Of a stretch of DNA of 64,000 nucleotides, positions 45,468 to 54,782 are shown piece after piece. The notes under the pieces were generated by a model. The model was not told the DNA's origin. It ran no database searches and worked only from the letters and a program-made list of their open reading frames with translations. The stretch comes from Anaerolineae bacterium (GTDB lineage Bacteria; Pseudomonadota; Alphaproteobacteria; DSM-16000; Inquilinaceae). The stretch is taken from contig JANQQD010000325.1 of the NCBI GenBank assembly GCA_028285185.1, positions 1 through 64,000 of the forward strand, read 5' to 3'. The position numbers and the translations under genes were made by a program. Position 1 is the stretch's first letter, and each line of letters opens with the position of its first letter.

Positions 45468-46718
45468 ATGACCGCGCCGATTGCCGAACCGGACAGGGCA
45501 GATCGGCGCGGTCTGCGGATCGCGTTCATCGGGTCAATGTGTCTGCTGGATGATGCAAGCGGCATCGCGCATTCGATCCGCTCGATCCTCGAAGCCCTGG
45601 CGCGTCGGGGCGCAAACGCAACCAGCCTCACGGCGTCGCTGTTCGATGCGAACGCCGAAGTGGTCCTGGAGGACCGGATCGGCGGAGAGGGCCAGCAGGT
45701 CGAAACCGGCCGCGATGGTATCGTCCGCGTTTCGCGATCGGGCGTTCGCCACCACATTCTCCGGACCGCGAGCAGCCGTAAGGGTAGATTGACGCGTCCG
45801 GAGTCGGACCGCATGCACCTGGCCTGTCAGGCGTTTCTCGCGGCGAAGCGGCCCAGCATCGTGATCACCTTCGGCTCTGGATCGCATGCGCGACGCCTGC
45901 ACGACGCCATCAGATCCTCCGGCGCGCAACTGGTCTTCTATCTTGGAAATGCCGAGATCCCGGGCAGCGAATGGTTTCAGCCCGGGGACCGCGCAATCTG
46001 TCCTTCACGCTTTCTCTCCGAGCACTACAGCGCCAGGCTGGGCGCCCCGGTCGACGTGCTCTATCCAATCGTTTCGGCAGACCGTTTCGTCGGCGACGAC
46101 CCCGCTGCCGTCCGCCGGCGACCGGACCAGCAAGAGCCGGGGTTCATCACGCACCTTAACCCGGTCCCTCACAAGGGACTGACCTTGCTGATCGAGATCG
46201 CGCGGCGCGCAGCCCGGGAACGGCCGGGCATGAAGTTCCTGGTTCTCGAAGGACTGATAACCCGCGAGCTTCTGAGACAGGCGTCGGTCGATCTCACGTC
46301 GTTCCCGAATATCCAACTGCTTCCGGTTCAGCGTGACATGGCCGCGGTCTATGCAAAGACGGCAGTGCTCCTCATGCCATCCTTCTGGCGCGAAGGGTTC
46401 GGGCGTGCTGCGGTTGAGGCGCATCTCTCCGGCGTGCCTGTCCTCGCCAGCCGGCATGGCGGCTTGCCTGAAGCACTCGGCGGTGCCGGCAGTCTCTTGG
46501 ACATACCGGAGACTTGCGTCGACGAGCCGCTGACCTTTCCGGACGAGCCGACTGTCTCGCGATGGTGGGAGGCCTTGGTCACCCTATGGGACGATCCTGT
46601 CGCCTACGCCGTAGCGTCTGAACGCGCCCGGCAGGCGGGCCGTCGCTACCTCCCGGACAGGACAGCCGCAGCAATCTGTCGTCACTTTGAGGGGATGGCG
46701 GCCCTTAGAGAGTCTTAA
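45468..46718 (+). CDS. GT4-family glycosyltransferase
   Basis: A 416-residue GT-B fold enzyme. The C-terminal lobe carries NPVPHKG and the EX7E motif in REGFGRAAVEAHLSG, followed by SRHGGLPEALGGAG. The N-terminal lobe begins LRIAFIGSMCLLDDASGIAHS. It should use a nucleotide-activated sugar with retention of configuration. It is paired with the acidic protein gene upstream, and that protein is a candidate acceptor or partner by position only. No polymer cluster surrounds it. Confidence 0.87.
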   Translation: MTAPIAEPDRADRRGLRIAFIGSMCLLDDASGIAHSIRSILEALARRGANATSLTASLFDANAEVVLEDRIGGEGQQVETGRDGIVRVSRSGVRHHILRTASSRKGRLTRPESDRMHLACQAFLAAKRPSIVITFGSGSHARRLHDAIRSSGAQLVFYLGNAEIPGSEWFQPGDRAICPSRFLSEHYSARLGAPVDVLYPIVSADRFVGDDPAAVRRRPDQQEPGFITHLNPVPHKGLTLLIEIARRAARERPGMKFLVLEGLITRELLRQASVDLTSFPNIQLLPVQRDMAAVYAKTAVLLMPSFWREGFGRAAVEAHLSGVPVLASRHGGLPEALGGAGSLLDIPETCVDEPLTFPDEPTVSRWWEALVTLWDDPVAYAVASERARQAGRRYLPDRTAAAICRHFEGMAALRES

Positions 46719-46840
46719 CCGACGCCTTGGGAGGCCATCGGGCCAATTCGTTGCACCGGCATATTGGTGGAGAGGATGCGCCGAGGTGGGCGGGCGATGT
46801 GAGGGGTGCCCTCTGCGACCTCCACGCGCCCGAAGAAGAT

Positions 46841-46878
46841 AGACGGCGACCTGGGTCCTGACCGCCAACGCGCCGTCT
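46841..46878. terminator. Inverted repeat between convergent genes
   Basis: AGACGGCG (46841-46848) and CGCCGTCT (46871-46878) form an 8-bp stem with a 22-base loop between the convergent glycosyltransferase and hydrolase genes. A weak bidirectional terminator is possible. Confidence 0.35.
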
Positions 46879-46890
46879 CTCCGAGGCAGT

Positions 46891-47832
46891 TCATCGGCTT
46901 CCCGCGAAGTCGTCGATCAGGCGGACGACCTCGTCGGTGCGGGTGTGGTGGAAGGCGTGGCCGGCGCCGGGCAGGTCGATGCGCTGCGCGTGGGGAACCC
47001 GAGCGGCGACCACATCGGCATGGTTCCATGACAGCACGATCGTATCGCGCTCTCCGGTGACCAGCAGCAGCGGCACCTCGATTTCGCCGTACCGCTCGCG
47101 CTGAGCCTCAAGATACTGGCTGACATTGCGCATGTCCTCGGCATTGGCGCGGAACGCCCCCGGGCGGAGCGCAAGGACGGCACCGATGCGCGTCCGATAA
47201 TCCGGCACGGGAGCCTCCGGCGCGAAGATGCCGGCTACGACCTGATCCAGCAGCATCTGCCCTGCGGGGAAGACCACCGTCGCGGCGAACAGCCGGCCGA
47301 TGACTGGCCAGCCAGCGACCTCGGTATGCCAGCTCACACTGCCGTCCCACGCATTGGCCAAGCCGGCCAGCAGCACACCGCCACGGACCTCATCGGGATA
47401 ATCCAGAAGATAGGCGAGCACGACGGCACCGCTCCAGGAATGGCCGACCAGTAGGGGGCGGTCGATGCCGAGTTCCTGCAAGGCGCCGTGGACCAGCGCG
47501 GCCTGGCGCGCAGGGTCGGGCCAGTCACCGTTGGGCCGTTCGCTGTAGCCGTGGCCGGGCCGGTCGAAGGCGATCACGCGATGACCCTCCGAGAGCCCCG
47601 GAATAATGCTGGCGGAAAAGTCGCGAAGGGTTCCGCTGGCGCCATGCAGCAGCACGACCGCGGGCCCGTCGTCGCCCGCAGACACATAGTGCAGCCGGAC
47701 GCCCTCGACCGTCACGAAGTCGCCGATCGGCGGATAGGTGCGTTCGACCCACCAAGCCGCAGCGGCGGAATAGACGGCGAGCAGGGCCAGCATTGCCCCG
47801 AGGCCGACGACGATCTTGGCTGCTAGCCGCAT
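46891..47832 (-). CDS. Alpha/beta hydrolase, membrane-anchored
   Basis: A 313-residue protein with an N-terminal membrane helix (KIVVGLGAMLALLAVYSAAAAWW, about 5-27) and an alpha/beta hydrolase domain. It has the oxyanion segment LLHGASG, the nucleophile elbow GHSWSG, an acid near TGERDTIV and the His in GAGHAFHH. The catalytic domain is probably on the periplasmic side. ATG at 47832 follows a GGGAAC site. The substrate is unknown; the fold also covers epoxide hydrolases, haloperoxidases and esterases. Confidence 0.87.
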   Translation of the reverse strand: MRLAAKIVVGLGAMLALLAVYSAAAAWWVERTYPPIGDFVTVEGVRLHYVSAGDDGPAVVLLHGASGTLRDFSASIIPGLSEGHRVIAFDRPGHGYSERPNGDWPDPARQAALVHGALQELGIDRPLLVGHSWSGAVVLAYLLDYPDEVRGGVLLAGLANAWDGSVSWHTEVAGWPVIGRLFAATVVFPAGQMLLDQVVAGIFAPEAPVPDYRTRIGAVLALRPGAFRANAEDMRNVSQYLEAQRERYGEIEVPLLLVTGERDTIVLSWNHADVVAARVPHAQRIDLPGAGHAFHHTRTDEVVRLIDDFAGSR

Positions 47833-48030
47833 TTGTTCCCAATTGCCGTGCCTGCGCCCGGCACGAACTCCGACCGGTGTCTGTCTCGATCTACGATCGG
47901 GAACCGGAAACGGATGCAGAGCCTTTTCTGTCCCTGCTGCGCCCGTCAGCATGACTCGCTGTCCGCTCGATCAGCGCGATCCTGCCGGAGGCGTCCCAAT
48001 CGACGTAGTCTGCGCGTCACGAGAAGACCC

Positions 48031-48048
48031 GGCGGCTGGACAGCCGCC
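48031..48048 (-). terminator. Hairpin after the Sel1-repeat gene
   Basis: GGCGGCTG-GA-CAGCCGCC (6 to 8 bp stem) lies just beyond the minus-strand stop at 48054 and is followed on that strand by a short pyrimidine run (GGGTCTTCTC). Confidence 0.45.
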
Positions 48049-48053
48049 CCCCA

Positions 48054-50039
48054 TCACTCCCCCACGCACGGCCACATTGACCCGTTGATCGCATGGCGGC
48101 TTCCCCGTCCGACGAACCGGCCGCGCAGACCGTCCTCAAGTTCCACGCGGAAGCCTTGGGAGTTGTCCTGAATCATCCTCAGGAAAGCCAACGCCTCATC
48201 ATCGTCTGTCAGATGGATCAGCAGGCCATCGGCAGGATCGTCCGATCGGCCCAAAGAGACGTCTGCCAGGGCGAGCCGTCTCGTGTCTCCGTCGAAAATC
48301 GTGATGAAGGGGTCGGAAGATATCAGTATCCCGTCATCTCGGGAGGTCACGATATCTGACAGCTCGGGCGTGAGTTCGAACGATACGGACCACTGATGAT
48401 ACGAGCCCCTAGTGCTGCAACGCGCGGCCAAGACAACGAGATGGTCATCGTCGAAGACGCCAACATTGGAAGCGACACCGGAAGAGCGACCCAAATCTTC
48501 GCCTGAGTCCGTCTCAACTCTCCATACCTCTACTGTCTCCCTCACGGAGGTCGGGGTCTCCGTGATCGGTGGAAATCCCCAGTCCGGGCCCGACAAACGA
48601 CTTCTGTAATATCGTGCGATGGAATGCAGCATGCGACGCCAGTTGACGACTTCAGGCGTATCGACAGCCTCGCAATCGCTGGCGTCCGTCTCGACCGCGC
48701 AGCCTTCGGCACCAACAGGTCCGCCGCGATGGTCGCCTATGCCGGCGACCGTCTCACGATCCGCTGGAGCGTGATGCCCAAGAGCGTCCACCGCGGCGTC
48801 CACAAAGGACGAGCCGTTTTCCTGGGACATCCACCAAAGCCGATTTAAGAGATGGTCAAGGGGTTCCCACACGACACAACCGTGCACGGCCTCAACCCAC
48901 TCGAACTGGTGGACGGTCATCGGATAGCTGCGTGTCCAGTCCCAGACATGGAAATCAAACGGCGCCCAATCGTCGTCGCAGATCATGGGCGCTGTGAATC
49001 GACTCACTCGGTCGGCAGGAAAGTCAGCGCGCAACACCTCCAATTCTCCACTATCGCGCGGTGACTGCCCATGGTCATCGACCAGCGACACGATCAGCGA
49101 CGCTGACGAGTGCTGGTACGGCAGCCAAGCCGCCTGCGTATTGGCCAGCGCCGCCACCAGCCTGTCATAGGCCAGATAGGCGAAGTGCAGCGCCCGTTCC
49201 GCGTCAGCCTGGACATGATGGCCATCGCGCAGCAGTTCCGCGAACGCGTAAGCAGCCAGCGCATGCCCAGCCTCGATGGCTTGGCCATAGAGGTCGATCA
49301 ACTCTCTGTCGTGGGCGGGAACGGCGTCCCCGTCGCGCAGCCGCGTCGCCAGCGTATAGGCGGCGTCTGCGTCACCGGTGGCGGCCAAGGCGCGCCAGTG
49401 TTCAGCCGCGTCACCGAAATCGGGTGCCCCGACGCCTTCGCCCGCCTCCAGCATCTGCGCAAGGCGCTGCGTGGCGCCGAGGTATCCACCCTCCGCCGCC
49501 TGCCTGTAGAGCGCCAGGGCCTGGGCGGCGTCCGGCTCGGTGCCGACGCCATCCTGATACGCCTGCGCCAGATTGAACTGCGCGACCGGAATCCCCGCAT
49601 TGGCGGCACGCTGTAGGAGGACGACGCCTTGCCTTGGGTTCGCAGGCACGTCGCGTGTGCCGCGTTGGTAGAGGAAGCCGAGGTTGTTGAGAGCCAGGAC
49701 GAATCCAGCCTCCACTGCCTGCTGATAGAGCCTCACGGCCTCCAGTCCCTGTCCGGCCGCATGCAGCGCCCGCGCGTGCATAAAGACGATCTGGGCATGG
49801 CGGGGCGCTGTGGGGCTGACCAGCGCTGCCGCTTCGGCGCAGGCGGCGATCGCAGCCTCGGTGCTGATTGCATAGAACGGCACGCCGGTGACACCTTCCG
49901 GCAGGTCGGGATCCTCGGTAAACGCCGCCAGCCGGTAGCAATCGCCGATCGGGCCCTCGTCGAACCGCGCCTCAGCGGGCGTAGCGGCGACCAGGATGGA
50001 CAGGAGAACGGCGGCGAACGGGATCTTGCGGCGGATCAT
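48054..50039 (-). CDS. Secreted Sel1-like repeat (SLR/TPR) protein with unknown C-terminal domain
   Basis: A 661-residue precursor with a signal peptide (PFAAVLLSILVAATPAEA). Sel1-type repeats fill about 90-270 (AVRLYQQAVEAGFVLALNNLGFLYQRG, then AVAQFNLAQAYQDGVG-like units, GAAL-rich). The C-terminal half (about 290-661) is not a known repeat; it is rich in Trp, Asp and Ser and has paired Cys residues. ATG at 50039 is used because the signal begins there; upstream in-frame sequence runs through a hairpin. Sel1 proteins often mediate envelope protein contacts. The neighbour upstream is another secreted unknown. Confidence 0.78.
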   Translation of the reverse strand: MIRRKIPFAAVLLSILVAATPAEARFDEGPIGDCYRLAAFTEDPDLPEGVTGVPFYAISTEAAIAACAEAAALVSPTAPRHAQIVFMHARALHAAGQGLEAVRLYQQAVEAGFVLALNNLGFLYQRGTRDVPANPRQGVVLLQRAANAGIPVAQFNLAQAYQDGVGTEPDAAQALALYRQAAEGGYLGATQRLAQMLEAGEGVGAPDFGDAAEHWRALAATGDADAAYTLATRLRDGDAVPAHDRELIDLYGQAIEAGHALAAYAFAELLRDGHHVQADAERALHFAYLAYDRLVAALANTQAAWLPYQHSSASLIVSLVDDHGQSPRDSGELEVLRADFPADRVSRFTAPMICDDDWAPFDFHVWDWTRSYPMTVHQFEWVEAVHGCVVWEPLDHLLNRLWWMSQENGSSFVDAAVDALGHHAPADRETVAGIGDHRGGPVGAEGCAVETDASDCEAVDTPEVVNWRRMLHSIARYYRSRLSGPDWGFPPITETPTSVRETVEVWRVETDSGEDLGRSSGVASNVGVFDDDHLVVLAARCSTRGSYHQWSVSFELTPELSDIVTSRDDGILISSDPFITIFDGDTRRLALADVSLGRSDDPADGLLIHLTDDDEALAFLRMIQDNSQGFRVELEDGLRGRFVGRGSRHAINGSMWPCVGE

Positions 50040-50151
50040 CGGATGCACCCCGCGTGGCTGATGGCCCCAAAGGTGGACATCCTGCAACTTATAGACGCGG
50101 CTGGGGCGGAACAACCGGCCTGCCCATCCGCCCAGCACGCCGCCGGGTCGA

Positions 50152-50185
50152 TGCCGGCCCGCCGGAGCTTCCCGGCGGGCCGGCA
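50152..50185 (-). terminator. Strong hairpin between two secreted-protein genes
   Basis: A perfect 14-bp inverted repeat (50152-50165 and 50172-50185, TGCCGGCCCGCCGG and its complement) with a 6-base loop lies 22 bases after the stop of the gene ending at 50208. There is no T-run. Confidence 0.68.
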
Positions 50186-50207
50186 CAGGCCTTGATCGCC
50201 CGCGCGC

Positions 50208-51497
50208 CTACTCGACGATCATCAGAGGCGTCAACTCGCCCCGCCACAGGGCCCCGATCAGGAACCGGAACAGGGTGCCGCCGATTGGCTGCATGCCGTC
50301 TTCGGGTTCGTCAGTCGGGAAGACGGCGCGGTATGAGATGCGCGCGACCGCGGCTGCAAGACCGGTGGCGGCATCGGTCGACACGGCGGGCTCGATCGCC
50401 GCGTCCAGTTCGGCAAGGCGGTCACCCCAGGCCGGCGGCGCACTGGCCGGGGCGTAGGCCGCCAACCGGTCGGCCAGCACCGCGGCCGCCCGCTCAGCCG
50501 TCGCTGCGTCGGGGTAGACCAGAACCACAAGCGCCTCGTCCCGGTCGCCGGCGAACCGGTCGACCAGCGCCGCCATCAGATAGGGCGGCAGCGATCCTTC
50601 CGGTCTGAGGGGCAACCCGAAATCCGGATCGATACCGTCGCCTTCCATCAACGGCGCAATCGGGCCCGGCACCGGCATCGTGTCCGCGCCGTCGAGCAGG
50701 ACGAGTTGCAGCAGCATGCCGTCGAGGCCGGGGTCGGTGGCGGCATGGGCCGCCGTTGCAATCACCGGATCGTCGGCAAGCGAAGGCACTGTCCCTGCAG
50801 ATGCCGCGACCATCGCTTCGGCCAGTGGCCAGAGTGGGCTGCCGGCCAATCGGCCGTCGCTGATAAAGAGGCGCGACGCCAAACCCAAATCGCCGCCGAA
50901 CGGATCAGCGGGCGCGCGCCCCGCCAGGTCGACCGATCCGTCCTCTCCACGATGCCAAACGGTCTGGCCGGCGACATCGCGCCCGGCAAAGCCGCGCGCC
51001 GACAGCGCCGCGCCGATCGCCGCCCCAGGATCGACCGCGGGGTCGAGGCCCAGCACCATCCCCCAGCCGGGGGACGTCCCGAACTCCAGCTCGCGATGGA
51101 TATCGCCGACGCCGACGCCCATCAGGCCGGGCATCTCTTCAACCATCAGGCCGAAATGCTGCAGGTAGCGCTGTGCAGCGGAAAGGCGCACCAGCGCCCG
51201 CATCGCATCGCCGGCGGGCAGCGACGACAGGCCGGCCTCTGGGGCAAGATCAGCGTAACCCGCCCGAACGGCTGCTTCGAGATCGGCATAGGCCAGCAGC
51301 GGCGCGCCACCCCGCGCCGGGGGACCGTCGGGCGCCACAGCCAACAGATGGAACAGCGCCTCGCGACTGCCCGCATAGTGGTGGTCGGCAGCGGCCCCCG
51401 ACGCACTGCCGTCCTCCGCGCCGGCGGGCAGGAGCCAGGCGGCGGCCGCGAGGGCGGTCCCAGCAATCGCCGCTGCCAGTGTTCTCTTGAGATGCAT
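50208..51497 (-). CDS. Exported protein of unknown function
   Basis: A 429-residue precursor with a signal peptide (LAAAIAGTALAAAAWLLPAGA). The mature protein is alanine- and acid-rich, with predicted alternation of strands and helices (GLMVEEMPGLMGVGVGDIH, PGWGMVLGLDPAV, EALVVLVYPDAATAERAA). I recognise no family with certainty. AAGGAG precedes ATG at 51497. It is upstream of the Sel1 protein gene but separated from it by a strong hairpin. Confidence 0.75.
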   Translation of the reverse strand: MHLKRTLAAAIAGTALAAAAWLLPAGAEDGSASGAAADHHYAGSREALFHLLAVAPDGPPARGGAPLLAYADLEAAVRAGYADLAPEAGLSSLPAGDAMRALVRLSAAQRYLQHFGLMVEEMPGLMGVGVGDIHRELEFGTSPGWGMVLGLDPAVDPGAAIGAALSARGFAGRDVAGQTVWHRGEDGSVDLAGRAPADPFGGDLGLASRLFISDGRLAGSPLWPLAEAMVAASAGTVPSLADDPVIATAAHAATDPGLDGMLLQLVLLDGADTMPVPGPIAPLMEGDGIDPDFGLPLRPEGSLPPYLMAALVDRFAGDRDEALVVLVYPDAATAERAAAVLADRLAAYAPASAPPAWGDRLAELDAAIEPAVSTDAATGLAAAVARISYRAVFPTDEPEDGMQPIGGTLFRFLIGALWRGELTPLMIVE

Positions 51498-51664
51498 CGT
51501 TTTACTCCTTGTCGATCTTTTCCGTTTAGCCGCTGCTACACGACCGAAGGGCTCGCACTCGGCGGAATGCCCGACCAATCACCAACGTCGGCAAACGGGC
51601 TCGGCGTCCCCCACAGGTCCGCGGAGACGCATGGGATGTGCGAGGCACGGGCATGCGTCCGTGG

Positions 51665-51922
51665 CTATCCAATCAGGAAATCGGCCGACGGATCGGGCCA
51701 ACTGGGCACCGGGTTCACTAGAGCCCCATCGCCGAAGTCGCCTCCGCCTTGCTCGACGGGCGCGATCTCTCGGAGCGATCGGTTCGGTGTGCCGTCGTCC
51801 CACACGAAGTACCCTTCGTCCCCAGGAATGTCGCCGGCACGGTTGATCTGGTTGATCACCAGCAGCGCATCCCTCGGCTCGACGTCACGATTGAGTTCGT
51901 TGATCACCAGCAAGACATCCAT
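51665..51922 (-). CDS. Dockerin-like mini-protein or gene remnant
   Basis: An 85-codon frame starting MDVLLVINELNRD and continuing RDALLVINQINRAG. These two units are the helices of a dockerin type I-like pair (usual form SPLDALLVINxLN) with the Asp-rich calcium loops missing or shortened. The tail is Pro/Asp/Gly-rich (EGYFVWDDGTPNRS). An in-frame stop lies just upstream of the ATG, so it is not the visible end of a longer open gene. It may be a small gene or the relic of a larger secreted protein. Confidence 0.5.
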   Translation of the reverse strand: MDVLLVINELNRDVEPRDALLVINQINRAGDIPGDEGYFVWDDGTPNRSLREIAPVEQGGGDFGDGALVNPVPSWPDPSADFLIG

Positions 51923-52302
51923 CTCGTCGCATCCTCATGAAGTGAGCAATCACTCATTTAACAATGGACCGATCGCTCAAGGATGGCAGTGACACCCGTC
52001 ACATCCGTTCACCGAAGCAGCCATTTGGCCGACGGGGGGATAACAGTCGGATGCTGGCCCAGGTGCGGAGACCGGATCGCTCCCGCCTCACGCGCCTAGG
52101 ATCGCCAGGCTCACCTTGGGGTTTCCAGCCGGCAGCCCAGATTCGCGCGCGACAGACACATGCAAGAATCCGCGGATCCACAATGCATTGCCGGTGGAGC
52201 CAAACACTGACAATCTGCCAATCTAGCCGCCGGCTATGGCGTCAAAGGAGCCGTCCGCTGCCCACCGATCGGCACCACGACGATCGCCGCAACCGCGATC
52301 GC
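51923..52302. other. Intergenic region around the dockerin-like gene
   Basis: About 380 bases with no supported gene. The first 50 bases are A/T-rich and may be a promoter for the minus-strand mini-gene. No remains of an upstream coding part of the dockerin-like gene could be read on that strand. Confidence 0.35.
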
Positions 52303-52725
52303 TCAGTGGCACGCCTCCCTCACGGTCGCCGAGCCGTTATCCATATTGATGACGACAAGTCGACGGTTTTGCCCGACATCGACAAAGGCCAGGACATAGG
52401 GCCAGATCCAGGTATCGCCTTCGCCGTGACATTCGGTCTTCACGGCCCAAGTGCTGACGGGGTCGCCGATCGGCTCGACTTCGACGATCGTGCATCTGCT
52501 CTCGTAGAACAGCACCTCGGTCGAGGTGATCTCGGTCGGGACGAGATCGCCCCGGGTCGCGCAGTTGGTGCCGACCATCCCCCAGCGGCCTTCAAACCCG
52601 TAAGGCCCCGTCTCAGACGGTGCGGCCGCGGCGAACCCCTGGTGAGGTGTCCACGCGGGCCAGCCGGAAAGGGCCAGTCCGCCTGCCAAGGCACCGAAGA
52701 GAACCACCAAACAGACACGTCCCAT
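52303..52725 (-). CDS. Small exported protein of unknown function
   Basis: A 140-residue precursor: signal peptide (GRVCLVVLFGALAGGLALS), then a compact domain with three Cys (GTNCATRG, ESRCTIVEVE, KTECHGEGDTW), probably disulfide-bonded. The pattern FEGRWGMVGTNC suggests a small secreted beta-barrel-type protein of the kind often listed as hypothetical. A GGGAGGAAG site precedes ATG at 52725, which is why the 20 upstream in-frame residues are excluded. Confidence 0.72.
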   Translation of the reverse strand: MGRVCLVVLFGALAGGLALSGWPAWTPHQGFAAAAPSETGPYGFEGRWGMVGTNCATRGDLVPTEITSTEVLFYESRCTIVEVEPIGDPVSTWAVKTECHGEGDTWIWPYVLAFVDVGQNRRLVVINMDNGSATVREACH

Positions 52726-52921
52726 GACTTCCTCCCCTGTCTGAACCCTGAGAACGTCAATGGCATCAGCGCCCAATCTGGGCATTCGTCTGGAAGGCGC
52801 GTCGGGCAGTTCAGCAGACCATTGCTGCTAGGCAGCCTCCCAGATGGCGATGGTGCCCCTTCACACTGGTTCCGGCAACGGGGCCGGGCCGACCGAGCGG
52901 CATCGCCCTGAACCTATGGCG

Positions 52922-53572
52922 TTACGTCCGCCGCAACACGATCACGGCTGCCTTGAGGTCTATGCCCGGCAGGTGGTCGCCGTACTCATCGAAAACCGGC
53001 TGCGCCGTGCCGGCGGCGGCGAGGCCGTCGACGACCTCGCGATACGACGCGTCTTCCAGCGCGTGATCGTTGAGCGAGAAGACGAAGCAGCCGCCCGGTG
53101 GCAGCAGGCTGATCGCGGTTTCGATCATTGCGGCCGGGGCGTGGCTGGGGCTAAAGACGCCGACGGCGGACATGTTGGCATAGTCGCCCGGTTCGGCCGG
53201 GATCGGGGTCGTCAGGTCGCCCCGTGTCAGGCGGCGGTAGACGCCGGGCTTGGTGCGGGCGTGGGCCAGCATTGCGTCAGAGAAATCCGTGCCGTCGATG
53301 GTAGCAAAGCCGGCCGCCCGGAAAGCCTCGCCGGACAGTCCTGTGCCGCAGCCGAGATCGAGCAGGGGGGCCGCCACATCCGCAGCATGCGCCGCCAAGG
53401 CCACCGCGCACCGCGACGGCGTGACATAGCCGTTGGCCCGCACCTCCGCCTCGTAGGTCGCCGCCCAATCCGAATAGAGGGCCTGAGTGGCCTCACCGCC
53501 GTCCAGGTCATAAGCGCGCTGAAGAAAGCCGTCGGCCGGACCGGGTTCGTGCCCGTCGTCGTCATCCATCAT
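52922..53572 (-). CDS. SAM-dependent methyltransferase
   Basis: A 216-residue class I enzyme with motif I LLDLGCGTGLSGEAF (about 72-86) and the post-motif region FATIDGTDFSDAMLAHAR. The N-terminus (DGFLQRAYDLDGGEATQALYSDWAATYE) is of the Williams-Beuren/TPMT-like type. It ends before any extra domain. The start is ATG at 53572 or 53569. The substrate is not known. It follows the DQFG-repeat protein gene with a hairpin between them. Confidence 0.83.
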   Translation of the reverse strand: MMDDDDGHEPGPADGFLQRAYDLDGGEATQALYSDWAATYEAEVRANGYVTPSRCAVALAAHAADVAAPLLDLGCGTGLSGEAFRAAGFATIDGTDFSDAMLAHARTKPGVYRRLTRGDLTTPIPAEPGDYANMSAVGVFSPSHAPAAMIETAISLLPPGGCFVFSLNDHALEDASYREVVDGLAAAGTAQPVFDEYGDHLPGIDLKAAVIVLRRT

Positions 53573-53742
53573 GCCGCCCCCACCCGTTTCGCCAGCCTCC
53601 GCATCCCGACTCTGGACCGAATCTCGGCTGCTGGAAACGGCTAAAACCGTTCCAGAGCGCAACGCGGCAGCACGTCACTCTTCTGTCCGCCCAGATCATG
53701 GGCCCGATCGAAACCGTGTGCCGACGCCGTTAGGGGGCTCTG

Positions 53743-53764
53743 GGGGCGCGGCCTCCCGCGCCCC
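53743..53764 (-). terminator. Hairpin after the DQFG-repeat gene
   Basis: GGGGCGCGG-CCTC-CCGCGCCCC forms a perfect 9-bp stem with a 4-base loop, 17 bases beyond the stop at 53781 on the minus strand. Confidence 0.65.
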
Positions 53765-53780
53765 TGGGGCGAAACGGTGC

Positions 53781-54446
53781 TCAGCCCTCCACCCGCCACT
53801 CCACCTTCCTGCTGGGGGCGGCCAGCAGGGTGCCGCGGTAGACGCTGATCCGGTGGCGGCCGAACTGGTCGCGGGCCAGCGCCGATGTCTGGAGCCACCG
53901 CGGCGTGATCCGATAGAGCAGAAGATGGGCGTCTTCGTTGTTGATGCCGAAGCTGTGGCCCCCATGCTCCTTCTTGACAGGAACGGCAAAGGCGACCGGG
54001 TCGCGCACCTCAACCTCTTCGGCGCCGAACTGATCTTCCAGCTTCACCTTCCGGTCGACGGGTTCGCCGTCCAGCACCTGATAGACCTTGAAATGGTCGA
54101 GCTGGATCGGGAACGCGCTGCCGGGCTCGACCTTCTGGGCCGGCGCGAGCAGCGCGATGGTGCGTCCGGTCAGGATCTTCTGCGTGCCGAACTGGTTGTC
54201 GGCCACCACGACGCGGGTCGGGTCTGGGATCGGATCGGTGACGTTGTACCAGATGAGATGGGCGTGCTTGTCATAGATCGGCTCGCCGTTCTTGCTGACC
54301 GGGTTGGCGAACAGGTTCAGATAGACCAGTTCGAGCGCCTCGGGCTCTTCATCGAACTGGCCCTGGACCATGATGTCCCGGCTGATCCGGTCGTTGGCGA
54401 CGTCGTAGAATTTGAAGTAGTCGAGTCTGTGGTCCTTGGCCGTCAT
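53781..54446 (-). CDS. Protein with repeated DxFK-(V/C)Y...DQFG units (DUF7450-like)
   Basis: A 221-residue protein built from two or three related modules, each with DYFKFYDV or DHFKVYQV at the start, a DQFG turn (VVADNQFGTQKI, VKLEDQFGAEEVEV, LARDQFGRHRISV) and a final HLIWYNV or HLLLYRI strand. Similar repeats occur in secreted proteins of other phyla with the DHFKCYK/HLTCY pattern. Here the Cys residues are gone and there is no signal peptide. AAGGAGG precedes ATG at 54446. The role is unknown. Confidence 0.75.
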   Translation of the reverse strand: MTAKDHRLDYFKFYDVANDRISRDIMVQGQFDEEPEALELVYLNLFANPVSKNGEPIYDKHAHLIWYNVTDPIPDPTRVVVADNQFGTQKILTGRTIALLAPAQKVEPGSAFPIQLDHFKVYQVLDGEPVDRKVKLEDQFGAEEVEVRDPVAFAVPVKKEHGGHSFGINNEDAHLLLYRITPRWLQTSALARDQFGRHRISVYRGTLLAAPSRKVEWRVEG

Positions 54447-54782
54447 CCGCTGCCTCCTTGGGATCTGGTCAGTCCGGGGTCCGGGGCCTCTCTTGTCCGG
54501 CCGCGTGCGCGCCAAGCAGTTGACCGAACATGGCTCGTGACATCAGCGCCAAGCGGACTGCCCATCCGACATATGGCGAACGCAGCACAGGGGCGGCAGG
54601 TGTCATGAGGCGAAGCCCGCATCACGAAACATAACCTTAAATGAAGATCGAGAGTTACTATTTCGTTTACTTTATCGAAACGCGCATATCTCGCTGACTT
54701 TCATTGCTAATCATTTTAGAAGGGAAAAGAGATACCCTCGCATACCCGGCCAGGCAATATCTCCCGGCCTCCGCCGCCAGCC
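54447..54782. other. Intergenic A/T-rich region
   Basis: About 340 bases without a gene. From about 54620 to 54740 the sequence is clearly A/T-rich compared with the surroundings, including TTTCG...CGAAA arms (around 54661-54680). It lies upstream of the DQFG-repeat gene, so it is a plausible promoter region. Confidence 0.4.
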
